Positions 37,037 through 45,727 are shown, counted from the stretch's first letter. The stretch: DNA of 64,000 bases from Pseudoduganella dura (GCF_009727155.1 NZ_WNWM01000002.1:496001-560000), one strand, 5' to 3'. Notes: generated by a model from the sequence alone, not told the origin. Program-made: numbers and translations.

Positions 37037-37420
37037 TTATTCAGTGTAGGTCTTGATGGCTTCACTCGCCACGCGGAAGGACTCTAGTGCCGCCGGCACG
37101 CCGCAATAGATCGCGGTCTGCATCAGCACGGCCTGGATTTCAGTCTTGCTCACACCATTGCGCAGTGCACCCTGCACGTGGACTTTCAACTCGTGCGAAC
37201 GGTTCAGCGCGGTCAGCATGGCGATGTTCAGCAGGCTGCGGGTCTGACGCGGCAGGTCTTCGTTGCCCCATACCTCGCCCCAGCAATAGGTCGTCACGAG
37301 CTCCTGGATCGGCTTGTTGAAGTCATCTGCAGCGGCGAGTGAGCGCTCGACGTGCGCGGCGCCGAGGACAGCCTTGCGGATCGCCAGGCCTTGTTCGAGT
37401 TTAGGATTCGTCATCATCAT
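37037..37420 (-). CDS. Carboxymuconolactone decarboxylase-family protein
   Basis: A 127-residue single-domain member of the CMD family, close in size and sequence to PcaC (4-carboxymuconolactone decarboxylase) of the protocatechuate pathway. Helical, with the kept blocks FNKPIQELVTTYCWGEVW and NIAMLTALNRSHELKVHVQG, including the His used by PcaC. It lacks the CxxC pair of AhpD peroxidases, which argues for decarboxylase or lactone chemistry. Its ATG overlaps the stop of the dehydrogenase gene (ATGA). Confidence 0.85.
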   Translation of the reverse strand: MMMTNPKLEQGLAIRKAVLGAAHVERSLAAADDFNKPIQELVTTYCWGEVWGNEDLPRQTRSLLNIAMLTALNRSHELKVHVQGALRNGVSKTEIQAVLMQTAIYCGVPAALESFRVASEAIKTYTE

Positions 37421-38334
37421 TCCTTGGAAGTTTTTTCGGTACTGTTACCGATCTGTACGCCGGCCCACTGCTCCACTACCTTTGCAATGCAGGTGAAATC
37501 GGATTGGGGGCCGAAGGTGGCATTGGTCACCGCCAGCATCTGGCGCACGGCGCTGCCGACGATCATCGGCACTCCGAGGGCTTCGGCCTCCTCCACGCAG
37601 AGGCGCGCATCTTTATAGGACAGCCCGGTGGCGAAGCCGAAATCGAACGTGCGCGGAATCACCGCACGGGGGAACTTGTCCACGCTTGCGCTGTTACGAC
37701 CGCTACTGGCATTGATTACATCGATCATGACGGTCGGGTCCAGACCCGCCTTTACCCCCATCGCCAGTGCTTCCGAAGTCACTGCGAGCGCGGCGGCCGA
37801 CATCAGGTTGTTGGCCAGCTTGAGGGTCTGCCCCAGGCCCGCCTTGTCACCGCAGAAGAACAGCTTGCCCAGATGAGCGAGGACGGGCTGCAGTTCGTCG
37901 TAGACGGCACGCGGTCCGGAAACCATCAGCGCCAGGCTGCCCTTGACCGCGCTGGCGACGCCGCCGCTGACAGGCGCGTCCATGGCAGTGATGCCTGACT
38001 CGGCCAATCTTGCCGCGATCTGCACGGCGGCCTTGGGACCAGTGGTCGACAGGTCAACCAGGATCCGTGCCTTGCCGCCATGGATCAGCCCTTCTGGACC
38101 GAAGGCTACCTCCTGGACGACATCCGGGGTGGGCAGGCTGACCAGTATGATTTCCGCCTGGGCACCCACCTCCGCCGCCGTTTCGACACTGCGCGCGCCA
38201 CGTTCGACCAGCGCAGCAACCGCCCTTGCGGACGGATCGCACACGACGAGCGGGTAGCCGGCTGCAGCCAGGCGCGTGGCCATCGGCCCGCCCATGTTGC
38301 CAAGGCCAATAAAGCCGATTGTTGGTTCAGACAT
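37417..38334 (-). CDS. Beta-hydroxyacid dehydrogenase (3-hydroxyisobutyrate dehydrogenase-like)
   Basis: A 305-residue NAD(P)-dependent dehydrogenase of the MmsB/GarR family. N-terminal nucleotide fold GFIGLGNMGGPMA (7-19), substrate loop DAPVSGGVASA, and catalytic Lys in LKLANNL. Acts on beta-hydroxyacids such as 3-hydroxyisobutyrate or tartronate semialdehyde. In this operon it could also reduce a carbonyl in a ring-cleavage product. The gap to the hydrolase gene before it is 14 bases. Confidence 0.85.
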   Translation of the reverse strand: MSEPTIGFIGLGNMGGPMATRLAAAGYPLVVCDPSARAVAALVERGARSVETAAEVGAQAEIILVSLPTPDVVQEVAFGPEGLIHGGKARILVDLSTTGPKAAVQIAARLAESGITAMDAPVSGGVASAVKGSLALMVSGPRAVYDELQPVLAHLGKLFFCGDKAGLGQTLKLANNLMSAAALAVTSEALAMGVKAGLDPTVMIDVINASSGRNSASVDKFPRAVIPRTFDFGFATGLSYKDARLCVEEAEALGVPMIVGSAVRQMLAVTNATFGPQSDFTCIAKVVEQWAGVQIGNSTEKTSKE

Positions 38335-38348
38335 TTGCTTCCTTTCTT

Positions 38349-38984
38349 CTAAAAAATTTCGTCGGTGCCAGCGGCCAGCTCATCGAGAAGATTGCGCACG
38401 TTGGCGACCTCGTCCGCATCAATGGCATGGGGCCGTCCGGGATAGACGCGCTCCGCGACCCTCCCACCCATCGCGCGGAAGACATCTGCGCTGGCGCGCG
38501 TCCGTGCCAGCGGCACCCAAGGGTCGACGTCGCCATTGGTCATCAACACGGGCGTGCCTGCCAGGCTGTCCGCCAAGGTCGGCCATGTCGTGCCTTCCGG
38601 GCCGATCAGCCCACCAGTCAGGGCCACCAGGCCGCCCCACCGGCCGGGGTGCCGGTACAGATACTCGCAAGCAAGGCAGGCGCCTTGCGAAAAGCCGAGC
38701 AGGACGATCTGCGCACGCTCGAGCCCGGCTGCTTCCAGCTGGTACACCTGCTCGTCCAGCGTGGCGAGGGCAGCATCCAGCTGGGGCTGATTCAGTTCGC
38801 GTGGTGCCATGAACCTCTCGGGATACCATGCGTCCCCCGGCGCCCTGGGGGTGGCGTAGCGCAATGATGGCCTGTTCAGGCGTACCAGCAAGTCATCGAT
38901 GAACGCCGGCGGCTGGCCCCGGCCGTGCAGCGCAATGACCGCTGGCGGCCTGGGCAGCGATCGGCTCTGTTCTGCAGCCGCCAT
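38349..38984 (-). CDS. Alpha/beta hydrolase, phospholipase/carboxylesterase family
   Basis: A 211-residue serine esterase. The triad is visible: GFSQGA nucleophile elbow, Asp in NGDVDPWVP, and His in GRPHAID. The start at 38984 is two bases after the stop of the dioxygenase gene; the longer frame upstream overlaps it and is not real. Directly behind a hydroquinone-type dioxygenase it could split an acyl ester or ring-fission product; the same family is found beside PcpA/LinE-like genes, but the exact role is unknown. Confidence 0.8.
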   Translation of the reverse strand: MAAAEQSRSLPRPPAVIALHGRGQPPAFIDDLLVRLNRPSLRYATPRAPGDAWYPERFMAPRELNQPQLDAALATLDEQVYQLEAAGLERAQIVLLGFSQGACLACEYLYRHPGRWGGLVALTGGLIGPEGTTWPTLADSLAGTPVLMTNGDVDPWVPLARTRASADVFRAMGGRVAERVYPGRPHAIDADEVANVRNLLDELAAGTDEIF

Positions 38985-38986
38985 GG

Positions 38987-39943
38987 TCAGAATTTCAGTG
39001 GTTCCAGATAGCCTGTCATCGCCGCTGCCTGCGCAGCGAAGATGGGCGGCACCTGCAGTGTCTTGCCCAAGTTTTCGTAGCTCTCGTCGACCAGGAAACC
39101 TTCCGGCTTCGACACCGTGGCCTCGAACATGGCGCCGCCCGGCGTGCGCACGTAGATGGAATCGAAGTAGCCACGATCCTTGCGATCGGACACATCGGTC
39201 AACCCCAGTCCTTCCAGGTGGAATTTCACGTCCTTCTGCACCGTCAGGTCGCTGACCTTGAAGGCGCAATGGTGCACCGTTCCTTCGCCGTACAGCCAGG
39301 AGCCCTGCGGAAGGTTTGGCTCGACCTCGAAATCGATGATGGTGCCGCTGCCGCCCTCGCCGACTTCATAGCGCACGAAGTCGCCGTCATGGCGACGATT
39401 CTTGCCGCTCCAGCCCAGTTGCATGAATTCGTCCGAGTTGTCCATCTGCTGCACGGAGACCGTGATGCCATGCGTGCCACGGATGCCGAATTCCGATGGG
39501 ATCACGCCATTCGAGTAAGGCAGGCGGTCGTCGTCGTCGATGCCGACCAGTTCGTATTCGATGCCGCAAGGATGAGCGAAACGCAGCAGCTGTTCGCCAA
39601 ACCGTTCGGTCTGCGTCACGTGGAAGCCCTGTTCGCCCAGGTGGCTTCTCCAGAACGCCAGGGAGGACTGCGGCACCGACAGTGCCAGTGTCTTGATCTG
39701 GCCGCTGCCACGGGTAGCCTTGCGGCCGGACTGACGCATGGGGAAACAGGTCACGAGCGTACTCTCGTCTCCCAGGTCGTTGCCGTAGTAGAGGTGATAA
39801 ATCGGCGTACTGCCGTCATACAGGCCGGTTTTCTTGACACTCTTCAGGCCAAGGACCTTTGTATGAAAGTCATAGTCTTCCTGGGCACCACCCACGTTCA
39901 GGGTGATATGGTGGTGCTTGAGGATATGCGGGTTGAGTTGCAT
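38987..39943 (-). CDS. Extradiol ring-cleavage dioxygenase of the PcpA/LinE (hydroquinone 1,2-dioxygenase) type
   Basis: Two-domain vicinal-oxygen-chelate enzyme of 318 residues, same size as PcpA and LinE. Fe(II) ligands are suggested by HHHITLNVG (His11 or His12), VHHCAFKV (His224/225) and MFEATVS (Glu274), matching the His-His-Glu spacing of PcpA (about 11, 227, 276; family knowledge). These enzymes cleave para-diols between a hydroxylated and a neighbouring carbon, giving 4-hydroxymuconic semialdehyde-type products. The neighbouring maleylacetate reductase supports this. Ribosome site ACAGGAGACAGAC. Confidence 0.82.
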   Translation of the reverse strand: MQLNPHILKHHHITLNVGGAQEDYDFHTKVLGLKSVKKTGLYDGSTPIYHLYYGNDLGDESTLVTCFPMRQSGRKATRGSGQIKTLALSVPQSSLAFWRSHLGEQGFHVTQTERFGEQLLRFAHPCGIEYELVGIDDDDRLPYSNGVIPSEFGIRGTHGITVSVQQMDNSDEFMQLGWSGKNRRHDGDFVRYEVGEGGSGTIIDFEVEPNLPQGSWLYGEGTVHHCAFKVSDLTVQKDVKFHLEGLGLTDVSDRKDRGYFDSIYVRTPGGAMFEATVSKPEGFLVDESYENLGKTLQVPPIFAAQAAAMTGYLEPLKF

Positions 39944-39970
39944 GTCTGTCTCCTGTGAAATATGGGTACG

Positions 39971-41035
39971 TCAGACCGTTGCAGGTGAACGGCCGTGGAA
40001 TGCGTTGTCCAGCAGGCGCCTGATGCCGGCTGCCTCGATGGGGCGTGGATTCCAATATGGCGCGGCCACGGCGAGCCTGACGGCGTCGTCCAGCCCGGCT
40101 TCAGGCATGCCCAGCTCCTTCAACCCGGCAGGTACTCCCAGCGAGCGCGCCAGCCGATAAAGACCATGGGCGGCGCTGTCGCTGCTCAGGGCACGTGCAA
40201 TGCGCACCATGGCGTCCGGGGCATGCCCGGCGTTGTACGCGACGGCGTGTGGCAACAGCACGGCATGCGTCGGGGCGTGGGGCAGGTCGAAACTGCCGCC
40301 GAGGGTGTGGCACAACTTGTGGTGCACGGACATGCCGACAGCCCCCAGGCAAGTCCCGCAGGCCCAGGCGCCGAACAGCGCATCGGAGCGCGCGTCAATG
40401 TCGCCAGGATTGCTGACGATCCGCGGCAATGCCCGTGCCAGGGCCGTAATGCCCTGTTCCGCCAGCAGGGAGATGACAGGGTTGGCATCCCTTGCGTACA
40501 ACGCCTCCACGGCATGGGCAATCGCGTTCATGCCCGAGGTGGCGGACAGCAACGGTGGCAACGTCAGCGTCAGGTCGACATCGTAGATAATTACTTCTGG
40601 CAACACATCCGGGGTGCGCTGGGTTGTCTTGACGCCGCTGTCCGTCTGCCCAAGGATCGGTGTCGCCTCGGAGCCTGCGTAGGTGGTGGGGATGGCAATT
40701 TGCGGCAGTCCCGTGCGCAACGCCAGCGCCTTCGCCAAACCGATCGCGGAGCCGCCGCCGAGCGCCACCAGACAGTCCGCCCCCGCAACCTTCAGCCGTT
40801 CGAGCGCACGCGCCGTTACCTCCACGGGCGTGTGCATGGCAGCTTGCGTGAACACAGCGACGCAAGTGCTGCCCAGCCGTTCCTTCAATGCATGCGCTGC
40901 TTCTTCCTGCTCCGGTGTCGACAACACCAGCGCCCTGCCACAACCGAGCGTGGCCAGTTCCTCGCCGGTTCTTGTGAGCGTGCCTGCGCCGAATATGACA
41001 CGCACCGGCAATGCCGTATAAACAAACGCTTCCAT
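39971..41035 (-). CDS. Maleylacetate reductase
   Basis: A 354-residue iron-type alcohol dehydrogenase-fold enzyme that reduces maleylacetate to 3-oxoadipate with NAD(P)H, the common exit of hydroquinone, hydroxyquinol and chloroaromatic routes. Seen are the NAD-binding GGGSAIGLAKALAL, IPTTYAGSEATPILG (typical of MAR), and the His-rich block HHKLCHTLGGSFDLPHAPTHA. First gene of an at least seven-gene operon, starting from box 6, and followed after 27 bases by the dioxygenase gene. Confidence 0.92.
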   Translation of the reverse strand: MEAFVYTALPVRVIFGAGTLTRTGEELATLGCGRALVLSTPEQEEAAHALKERLGSTCVAVFTQAAMHTPVEVTARALERLKVAGADCLVALGGGSAIGLAKALALRTGLPQIAIPTTYAGSEATPILGQTDSGVKTTQRTPDVLPEVIIYDVDLTLTLPPLLSATSGMNAIAHAVEALYARDANPVISLLAEQGITALARALPRIVSNPGDIDARSDALFGAWACGTCLGAVGMSVHHKLCHTLGGSFDLPHAPTHAVLLPHAVAYNAGHAPDAMVRIARALSSDSAAHGLYRLARSLGVPAGLKELGMPEAGLDDAVRLAVAAPYWNPRPIEAAGIRRLLDNAFHGRSPATV

Positions 41036-41089
41036 CCTGTCTCATCCTCGCGCTGCCAAGGCAGCTGCAACGTTTTTCGGTGGAGACGA

Positions 41090-41131
41090 TCATTACCGGC
41101 GATGGAAACTGGAACACCTGTCGAAAGATAG
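41090..41131 (-). promoter_or_regulatory. Island activator box 6 and -10 element (toward the maleylacetate reductase operon)
   Basis: Exact consensus CTATCTTTCGACAGGT on the minus strand at 41131-41116, then 20 bases, then TAATGA (41095-41090). Gene start 80 bases from the box. The operon includes the MalT-like regulator. Confidence 0.78.
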
Positions 41132-41136
41132 TTGGT

Positions 41137-42180
41137 TCACGCCGGCCGCGGCGCCTTCACCACGGCCGGTAAGGCACGTGATTTTCTGTAGCGCAACGGC
41201 GGTGTGCCATAGCGCTTGCTGAAGGCAGCGCGAAACGCCCGTTCAGATTGGTAGCCCGTTTGCTCGGCAATCTGCCCGACCGCCAACTTACCCGACAGCA
41301 GCAGCTCGGCGGCACGCTGCATGCGCCAGGAAACCAGATAGTCGCCAGGCGTGCAGCCCACCAGCCTGACGAAGCGCCGCACGAAAGCATGGCGCGACAG
41401 GCCGGCCTGCTGCGCCAGCGTTTCGGCAGTCCACGGTCCACCTGCATCGCGGTGAATTGCCTGCAGTACTTTGCCGATACGGGCGTCCGCCACGCCGCGC
41501 AGCCAGCCTACGGACTGTCCATCGGATGACAGTGCCTGGGCGCGGATGAAGCTCGACAGAATCAGTTCCGCAAGATGAGACGCCGTGGCCAGGTAGCCGG
41601 GGCTGCTGGCGGTTTGACGGGTCGCCAGGAAATTCAACAATGGCGGTAGCCATGGAAACAGGTCGCCAGCGCTCCCCTTGAGCATGACGACAGGCGGCAA
41701 GTCGCCCAGCAGCGGACTGCGACGCGAGTCAGTCAAGACATAGGCAGACGACAGCATGCGCCCGCGGGGCTCACCGGCGCCAAAATGCAGGCTGATCGGG
41801 GCTGTCCAGCGCGAGTGCGCACCAAACGGCGGCAGTCCCCGGGCGTCCCAGTGATCGGTCAGCGCGGTGCGGTTGGCATCGGGACTCGATGCCACAGCAT
41901 AGCCAAGACCGTGCATGAGCAGCAGCGAATCACCTTCTCCCAGTAATACCGGCGGCCAGCCTTCCGGCATCACCCAGAAAGGCTGGTCGATGCAGCTCAG
42001 CACATAGGCATAGGTAGGCCCCTGTGCAGGCATCGAAAACCCCCAGCTTTCGCCGAGCGTGAAGATACCCATGGTGTGCGCCTCGATTTTCAACGACAGT
42101 AGTACTTCGCCGAACAGATCCACATTGCCTCCCGCATGAAAACAGCCGAAATTGCGCACATTTCGGCATGGAACCATCAT
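41137..42180 (-). CDS. AraC-family regulator
   Basis: A 347-residue regulator: N-terminal cupin-type sensor domain of the AraC_binding_2/cupin_6 kind, with YVLSCIDQPFWVMPEGWPPVLLGEGD early on, and C-terminal double helix-turn-helix (LAQQAGLSRHAFVRRFVRLV; QIAEQTGYQSERAFRAAFSKRYG). The start at 42180 (MMVPCRNVRNFG) has GAGACGACC upstream. It is divergent from Rieske copy 4, with a palindrome in the shared 64-base gap, so it most likely controls that gene. Its stop lies five bases from box 6. Confidence 0.87.
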   Translation of the reverse strand: MMVPCRNVRNFGCFHAGGNVDLFGEVLLSLKIEAHTMGIFTLGESWGFSMPAQGPTYAYVLSCIDQPFWVMPEGWPPVLLGEGDSLLLMHGLGYAVASSPDANRTALTDHWDARGLPPFGAHSRWTAPISLHFGAGEPRGRMLSSAYVLTDSRRSPLLGDLPPVVMLKGSAGDLFPWLPPLLNFLATRQTASSPGYLATASHLAELILSSFIRAQALSSDGQSVGWLRGVADARIGKVLQAIHRDAGGPWTAETLAQQAGLSRHAFVRRFVRLVGCTPGDYLVSWRMQRAAELLLSGKLAVGQIAEQTGYQSERAFRAAFSKRYGTPPLRYRKSRALPAVVKAPRPA

Positions 42181-42203
42181 GGTCGTCTCACTACACTTGC
42201 CTC

Positions 42204-42219
42204 GGCGGGGTACACCGCC
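42204..42219. promoter_or_regulatory. Palindrome between the AraC gene and Rieske copy 4
   Basis: GGCGGGGTACACCGCC, a dyad with one mismatched pair, centred in the 64 bases between two divergent starts. No island activator box is found here, so this is a candidate site for the AraC-type protein. Confidence 0.45.
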
Positions 42220-42244
42220 CTGCACGACAACGAGGAGACCTGAT

Positions 42245-43300
42245 ATGTATGTCCGAAATTGCTGGTACGTCGCAGCCTGGAATCATGAAATCAAGGAGAA
42301 TGCCCTGTTCTCCTGCATGATCATCAACCAGCCGCTGGTCATTTACCGGAAAGCCGACGGCGCACTGGCAGCCTTTGAAAACCGCTGCTGCCATCGCGGT
42401 GCGCCGCTCTCGATGGGGCGCCGCGAAGGTGACAATCTGCGCTGTCTGTACCACGGATTGAAATTCGCACCTGACGGGCGTTGCATCGAGATTCCTGGCC
42501 AGGACCGGATTCCGAACAATGCCTGCGTCAAGACTTTTCCCGTGATCGAAGCGCACAGCTGGATCTGGGTCTGGATGGGAGATCCGGCGCTGGCCGACCC
42601 CGACCTCATTCCCCGCGCGATGGCATTGGACACGCCGGGCTGGCAGTCGCGCTCAGGGCATATCGAGTACGAGACCTACTATCAGCTCATCAACGATAAC
42701 CTGCTCGATTTTTCTCATCTGGGCTATGTTCACCCTACATCCTTTGCGACCAGCGAAGACTGGGCGTTCACGCGGCCCAAGATCACACGTGTGCCGCGCG
42801 GGCTGCGCATCGAGCGCTGGGTTACGGACCAGCCGTCCGCACACGGCGTGGACGCGCCGCGCGTGGATATCTGGAACCGCTACGACTTTCTCCTTCCCGG
42901 CATTATCGTCATGGACGCGCATGCGGTCGAAGCCGGTGGTGCGCAACGCAACGACATGGGTCCGCCGGATTTGACCAAGACACCGGCGCTGTTCACTCAG
43001 TACTCGTGCCAGGCAGTCACGCCTGTCTCCGACCACCGTAGCCGTTACAGCTACTCGGTCCTGATGCCGGACCATCTTGCCGGTAACGGTATGCTGGACG
43101 GATTCTGGGCCGGCACACTGGCAGCATTCGAAGAGGATCGTATCATCATCGAAGCACAGGCGAGCATCAACCGGCTCGATCCGGACCGTGCTCCAGTACC
43201 CACCAGTTTCGACGCCGCCCTGGGCCAATTCCGCTGGCTCATCGAAAAAATGGTGAAGGAAGAACAGTCCGTAAGCGCCGCGCCTGTCGTAGCTGCGTAG
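42245..43300 (+). CDS. Rieske oxygenase, VanA-like (copy 4)
   Basis: A 351-residue terminal oxygenase of the aromatic O-demethylase type. Rieske motif CCHRGAPL...CLYHGLKF (about 48-74), catalytic Fe ligands NLLDFSHLGYVH. Start ATG at 42245 behind GAGGAGACC. It is the only catabolic gene in the island read from an AraC-linked promoter and stands tail to tail with the reductase gene. Closest in sequence to copy 1 by eye, so the two may act on related methoxyarenes. Confidence 0.9.
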   Translation: MYVRNCWYVAAWNHEIKENALFSCMIINQPLVIYRKADGALAAFENRCCHRGAPLSMGRREGDNLRCLYHGLKFAPDGRCIEIPGQDRIPNNACVKTFPVIEAHSWIWVWMGDPALADPDLIPRAMALDTPGWQSRSGHIEYETYYQLINDNLLDFSHLGYVHPTSFATSEDWAFTRPKITRVPRGLRIERWVTDQPSAHGVDAPRVDIWNRYDFLLPGIIVMDAHAVEAGGAQRNDMGPPDLTKTPALFTQYSCQAVTPVSDHRSRYSYSVLMPDHLAGNGMLDGFWAGTLAAFEEDRIIIEAQASINRLDPDRAPVPTSFDAALGQFRWLIEKMVKEEQSVSAAPVVAA

Positions 43301-43302
43301 TA

Positions 43303-43332
43303 CGATGAAGGGCGGCGTGCCGCCCTTCATCG
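43303..43332. terminator. Bidirectional terminator
   Basis: CGATGAAGGGCGGC and GCCGCCCTTCATCG form a perfect 14-bp inverted repeat with two bases between, lying exactly between the convergent stops of Rieske copy 4 and the reductase gene. No T-run; strength comes from the stem. Confidence 0.75.
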
Positions 43333-43334
43333 AT

Positions 43335-44297
43335 TCAGATGTCCAGCACCAGCAATGGCGACCTGGCGCGCGAGCAACACGGCGTGAACTGATTGTTGCC
43401 AGCCTTTTCCGCCTCCGTGAAATACATGTCCCGGTGATCGGGCACTCCTTCGAGCACCCTGGTGATACAGGTGCCGCAAATGCCCTGTTCGCACGAGATC
43501 GGAATCTCGATGCCGTGCGCCGCAAGCACTTCCGTTACCGTCCGCTGCGCAGGGATGGCGAAGCGCTCCCCGGTGCTGGCGATCTGTACCTCGAAGGCGT
43601 CGCTGGGTAATCCCTCCTGCAGCGCAGCGCCAAAATACTCCAGGTGGAGACGCTCCTCGGACCAACCAGCCGCCCTGGCACCGGCCATGACAAAGTCGAT
43701 GAACCCTTTCGGCCCGCACACGTACAGGTGTGCTCCGGCTGGACTGGATGCGAGCACTGCCGGCAGATCCAGTTTCTGGTCCGGCGCCCCGGTGTCGAAG
43801 TGAAATTGCACTCGATCGGCAAATGCGGCCTTGCGGATTCGATCAAGGAAAGCAGTGCGCTCGGGCGAGCGTGTGCAATAGTGCATGCTGAACCCGGCGC
43901 CAGCAACAGCCAGTCGCTCCGCCATGCATAGTACCGGCGTCACGCCGATGCCACCTGCCAGCAGCAGTGCGTGAGCATGACCGTGTTCCAGTGCAAAGTG
44001 ATTCTTCGGCGCGCTGATGCGCAGGGTATCGCCTTCCTTTACGCGGTCATGAACGGCGATCGACCCTCCCCGCGATGATGGATCGCGCAGCACGCCGATC
44101 AGATAGCGATGCGTCTCCGATGGATCATTGCACAGCGAATACTGGCGCACCAGTCCATCGGCGATGTGCACATCGATGTGCGAACCCGCACTGAATGGTG
44201 GCAGTGGTCTGCCATCGACACTGGCAAGTTCGACACTGACAATATCAATCGCCTCGATCGATTTCCTGGTCACGACAACCGTGATATGACTCATCAT
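43335..44297 (-). CDS. VanB-like Rieske oxygenase reductase
   Basis: Phthalate-dioxygenase-reductase-type protein of 320 residues. N-terminal flavin domain with RQYSLCN (FMN), NAD domain with LLAGGIGVTPVLCMAE, and C-terminal plant-type [2Fe-2S] domain CEQGICGTC plus a last Cys. It passes electrons from NAD(P)H to Rieske oxygenases. It is the only such reductase in the window, so it probably serves all four VanA-like proteins. Last gene of the nine-gene operon from box 7, which puts it under the island activator even though the nearest oxygenase, copy 4, is not. Confidence 0.9.
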   Translation of the reverse strand: MMSHITVVVTRKSIEAIDIVSVELASVDGRPLPPFSAGSHIDVHIADGLVRQYSLCNDPSETHRYLIGVLRDPSSRGGSIAVHDRVKEGDTLRISAPKNHFALEHGHAHALLLAGGIGVTPVLCMAERLAVAGAGFSMHYCTRSPERTAFLDRIRKAAFADRVQFHFDTGAPDQKLDLPAVLASSPAGAHLYVCGPKGFIDFVMAGARAAGWSEERLHLEYFGAALQEGLPSDAFEVQIASTGERFAIPAQRTVTEVLAAHGIEIPISCEQGICGTCITRVLEGVPDHRDMYFTEAEKAGNNQFTPCCSRARSPLLVLDI

Positions 44298-44309
44298 TAC
44301 AACTCCCTT

Positions 44310-45551
44310 CTAGATAACAATCTCATGCTCCAGGTTGGCACTCCCGACAATCCGCGGGGCGGTCTCCAGCAAAAACAAGGAGACCACTGACGCCAATATC
44401 GCGAGGCCGACCTGCATATACAAAGGAAAAGTCAGGCCATACAGGTCTGCGCCTCGTCCTGCAAAAAGTGGGGCACAGACACCGCCGACAATCTCGCCCA
44501 CGGCGCTGACCAGCGCCATCGAAGTACCGAGATATCGGAGCGGCAGCGATTCCGACGGAATCGCTGCCATGAACACTGGAAAAGTACCAGCCGCCGAGGC
44601 GCCAAGGAACAGCATGAAGGCCGTTACTGGCAGATCGCCTCCATGCAACAGCAGGCCTGCCGGGGAGAGCACGCCGATGAGGCAAAACAGGACCATCACC
44701 GGCTTCCGCCCATACCGGTCGGACAGGCTGGATGCGACGAACGCCCCGCATAGCGCGCCGGACAGGCCCATCACCGCCAACAGCAGGCTCATGCCGCTCT
44801 CTGTTATCTGCGCAACACGAATCATATACAGCGGCATGAACACCCAGCCCAGCACCAGCCAGGACAACATCAGACAACTCACAACGCAGCACAGCCAGAT
44901 ATTGCGCACGCGCAGCAGTTGCACGATGCTGTATTTCCGGCGCTCTTTGCCGACAGCGCCCCTCTCGCGGCGTGATGGCTCGCGCAGGCCAAGAAGGCAA
45001 AGCAAGGCCAGCAGCAGCCCGGGGATGCCTGCTACATAAAACGCAACGCGCCAGCCATAGGTTTGCGCCAGACCAACGACCACGATCGGTGCCACGAACT
45101 GGCCCAGCAGGCCGCCACCCAGGTTCTGGACAATACCCATGTTCAGTCCGCGTCGCAGCGGAGATGACTCAAGCGCCACAATCGACTGTGCGACGGGTAC
45201 TATCGGCCCTTCCGCCAACCCCATGACGACACGCGCCGCGAGCAGTGCCACGAAGCCCGCCGCCAGGCCGGACACGACGGAGCACAGGGAAAACACCACC
45301 ATCAGGCCGACCAGCCAGCGTCGTCGCTGGCCGGTACGATCAATCAGCGCGGCAAGGCCCAGGCCGCTGATCGCCCAGGCCAGCGAAAGACCACTGGCCA
45401 GCAGGCCGATCTGGGTATTGCTCACGCCCATTTCCGGCGCGATGTACGGCATCAGGTAGTTAATGGCATTACGGTCGAAAAACACGATGCCGACCGAGAC
45501 GCATAACAGCAATACCATGCGATTTTCGTATCCACGGGAGCCGCTCACCAT
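44310..45551 (-). CDS. MFS transporter
   Basis: A 413-residue twelve-helix permease of the aromatic acid/organic anion group. The loop between helices 2 and 3 shows LIDRTGQRRRWLVG and the 8-9 loop SLSDRYGRKPVMV, both major-facilitator signatures. Start 45551 overlaps the preceding small gene by seven bases. It likely moves an aromatic acid or a degradation intermediate across the inner membrane. Confidence 0.88.
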   Translation of the reverse strand: MVSGSRGYENRMVLLLCVSVGIVFFDRNAINYLMPYIAPEMGVSNTQIGLLASGLSLAWAISGLGLAALIDRTGQRRRWLVGLMVVFSLCSVVSGLAAGFVALLAARVVMGLAEGPIVPVAQSIVALESSPLRRGLNMGIVQNLGGGLLGQFVAPIVVVGLAQTYGWRVAFYVAGIPGLLLALLCLLGLREPSRRERGAVGKERRKYSIVQLLRVRNIWLCCVVSCLMLSWLVLGWVFMPLYMIRVAQITESGMSLLLAVMGLSGALCGAFVASSLSDRYGRKPVMVLFCLIGVLSPAGLLLHGGDLPVTAFMLFLGASAAGTFPVFMAAIPSESLPLRYLGTSMALVSAVGEIVGGVCAPLFAGRGADLYGLTFPLYMQVGLAILASVVSLFLLETAPRIVGSANLEHEIVI

Positions 45552-45727
45552 GGCCGGCCCGATTGGAACGGGTGGGCCGCATTGGACGGCCATGCCGGCA
45601 TCCCCATTGCCGGGGGTGCCGGCGCAGGTGCTGGCCCTTCGAAGGCACCGCCAACGTAGGCCAGCCAGACACCTACCCCGGCTATCAGGCACAGGCGTAC
45701 CACGCGATGCAGTTTTCCATTTTTCAT
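45545..45727 (-). CDS. Small membrane-anchored Pro-rich protein
   Basis: A 60-residue protein with one hydrophobic helix (VVRLCLIAGVGVWLAYVGG) and a Pro/Ala-rich tail. A near-ideal CAGGAGACG site and overlap with the MFS start show it is translated. It may be a small partner of the transporter or stay as a periplasmic tether. No family recognised. Confidence 0.6.
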   Translation of the reverse strand: MKNGKLHRVVRLCLIAGVGVWLAYVGGAFEGPAPAPAPPAMGMPAWPSNAAHPFQSGRPW

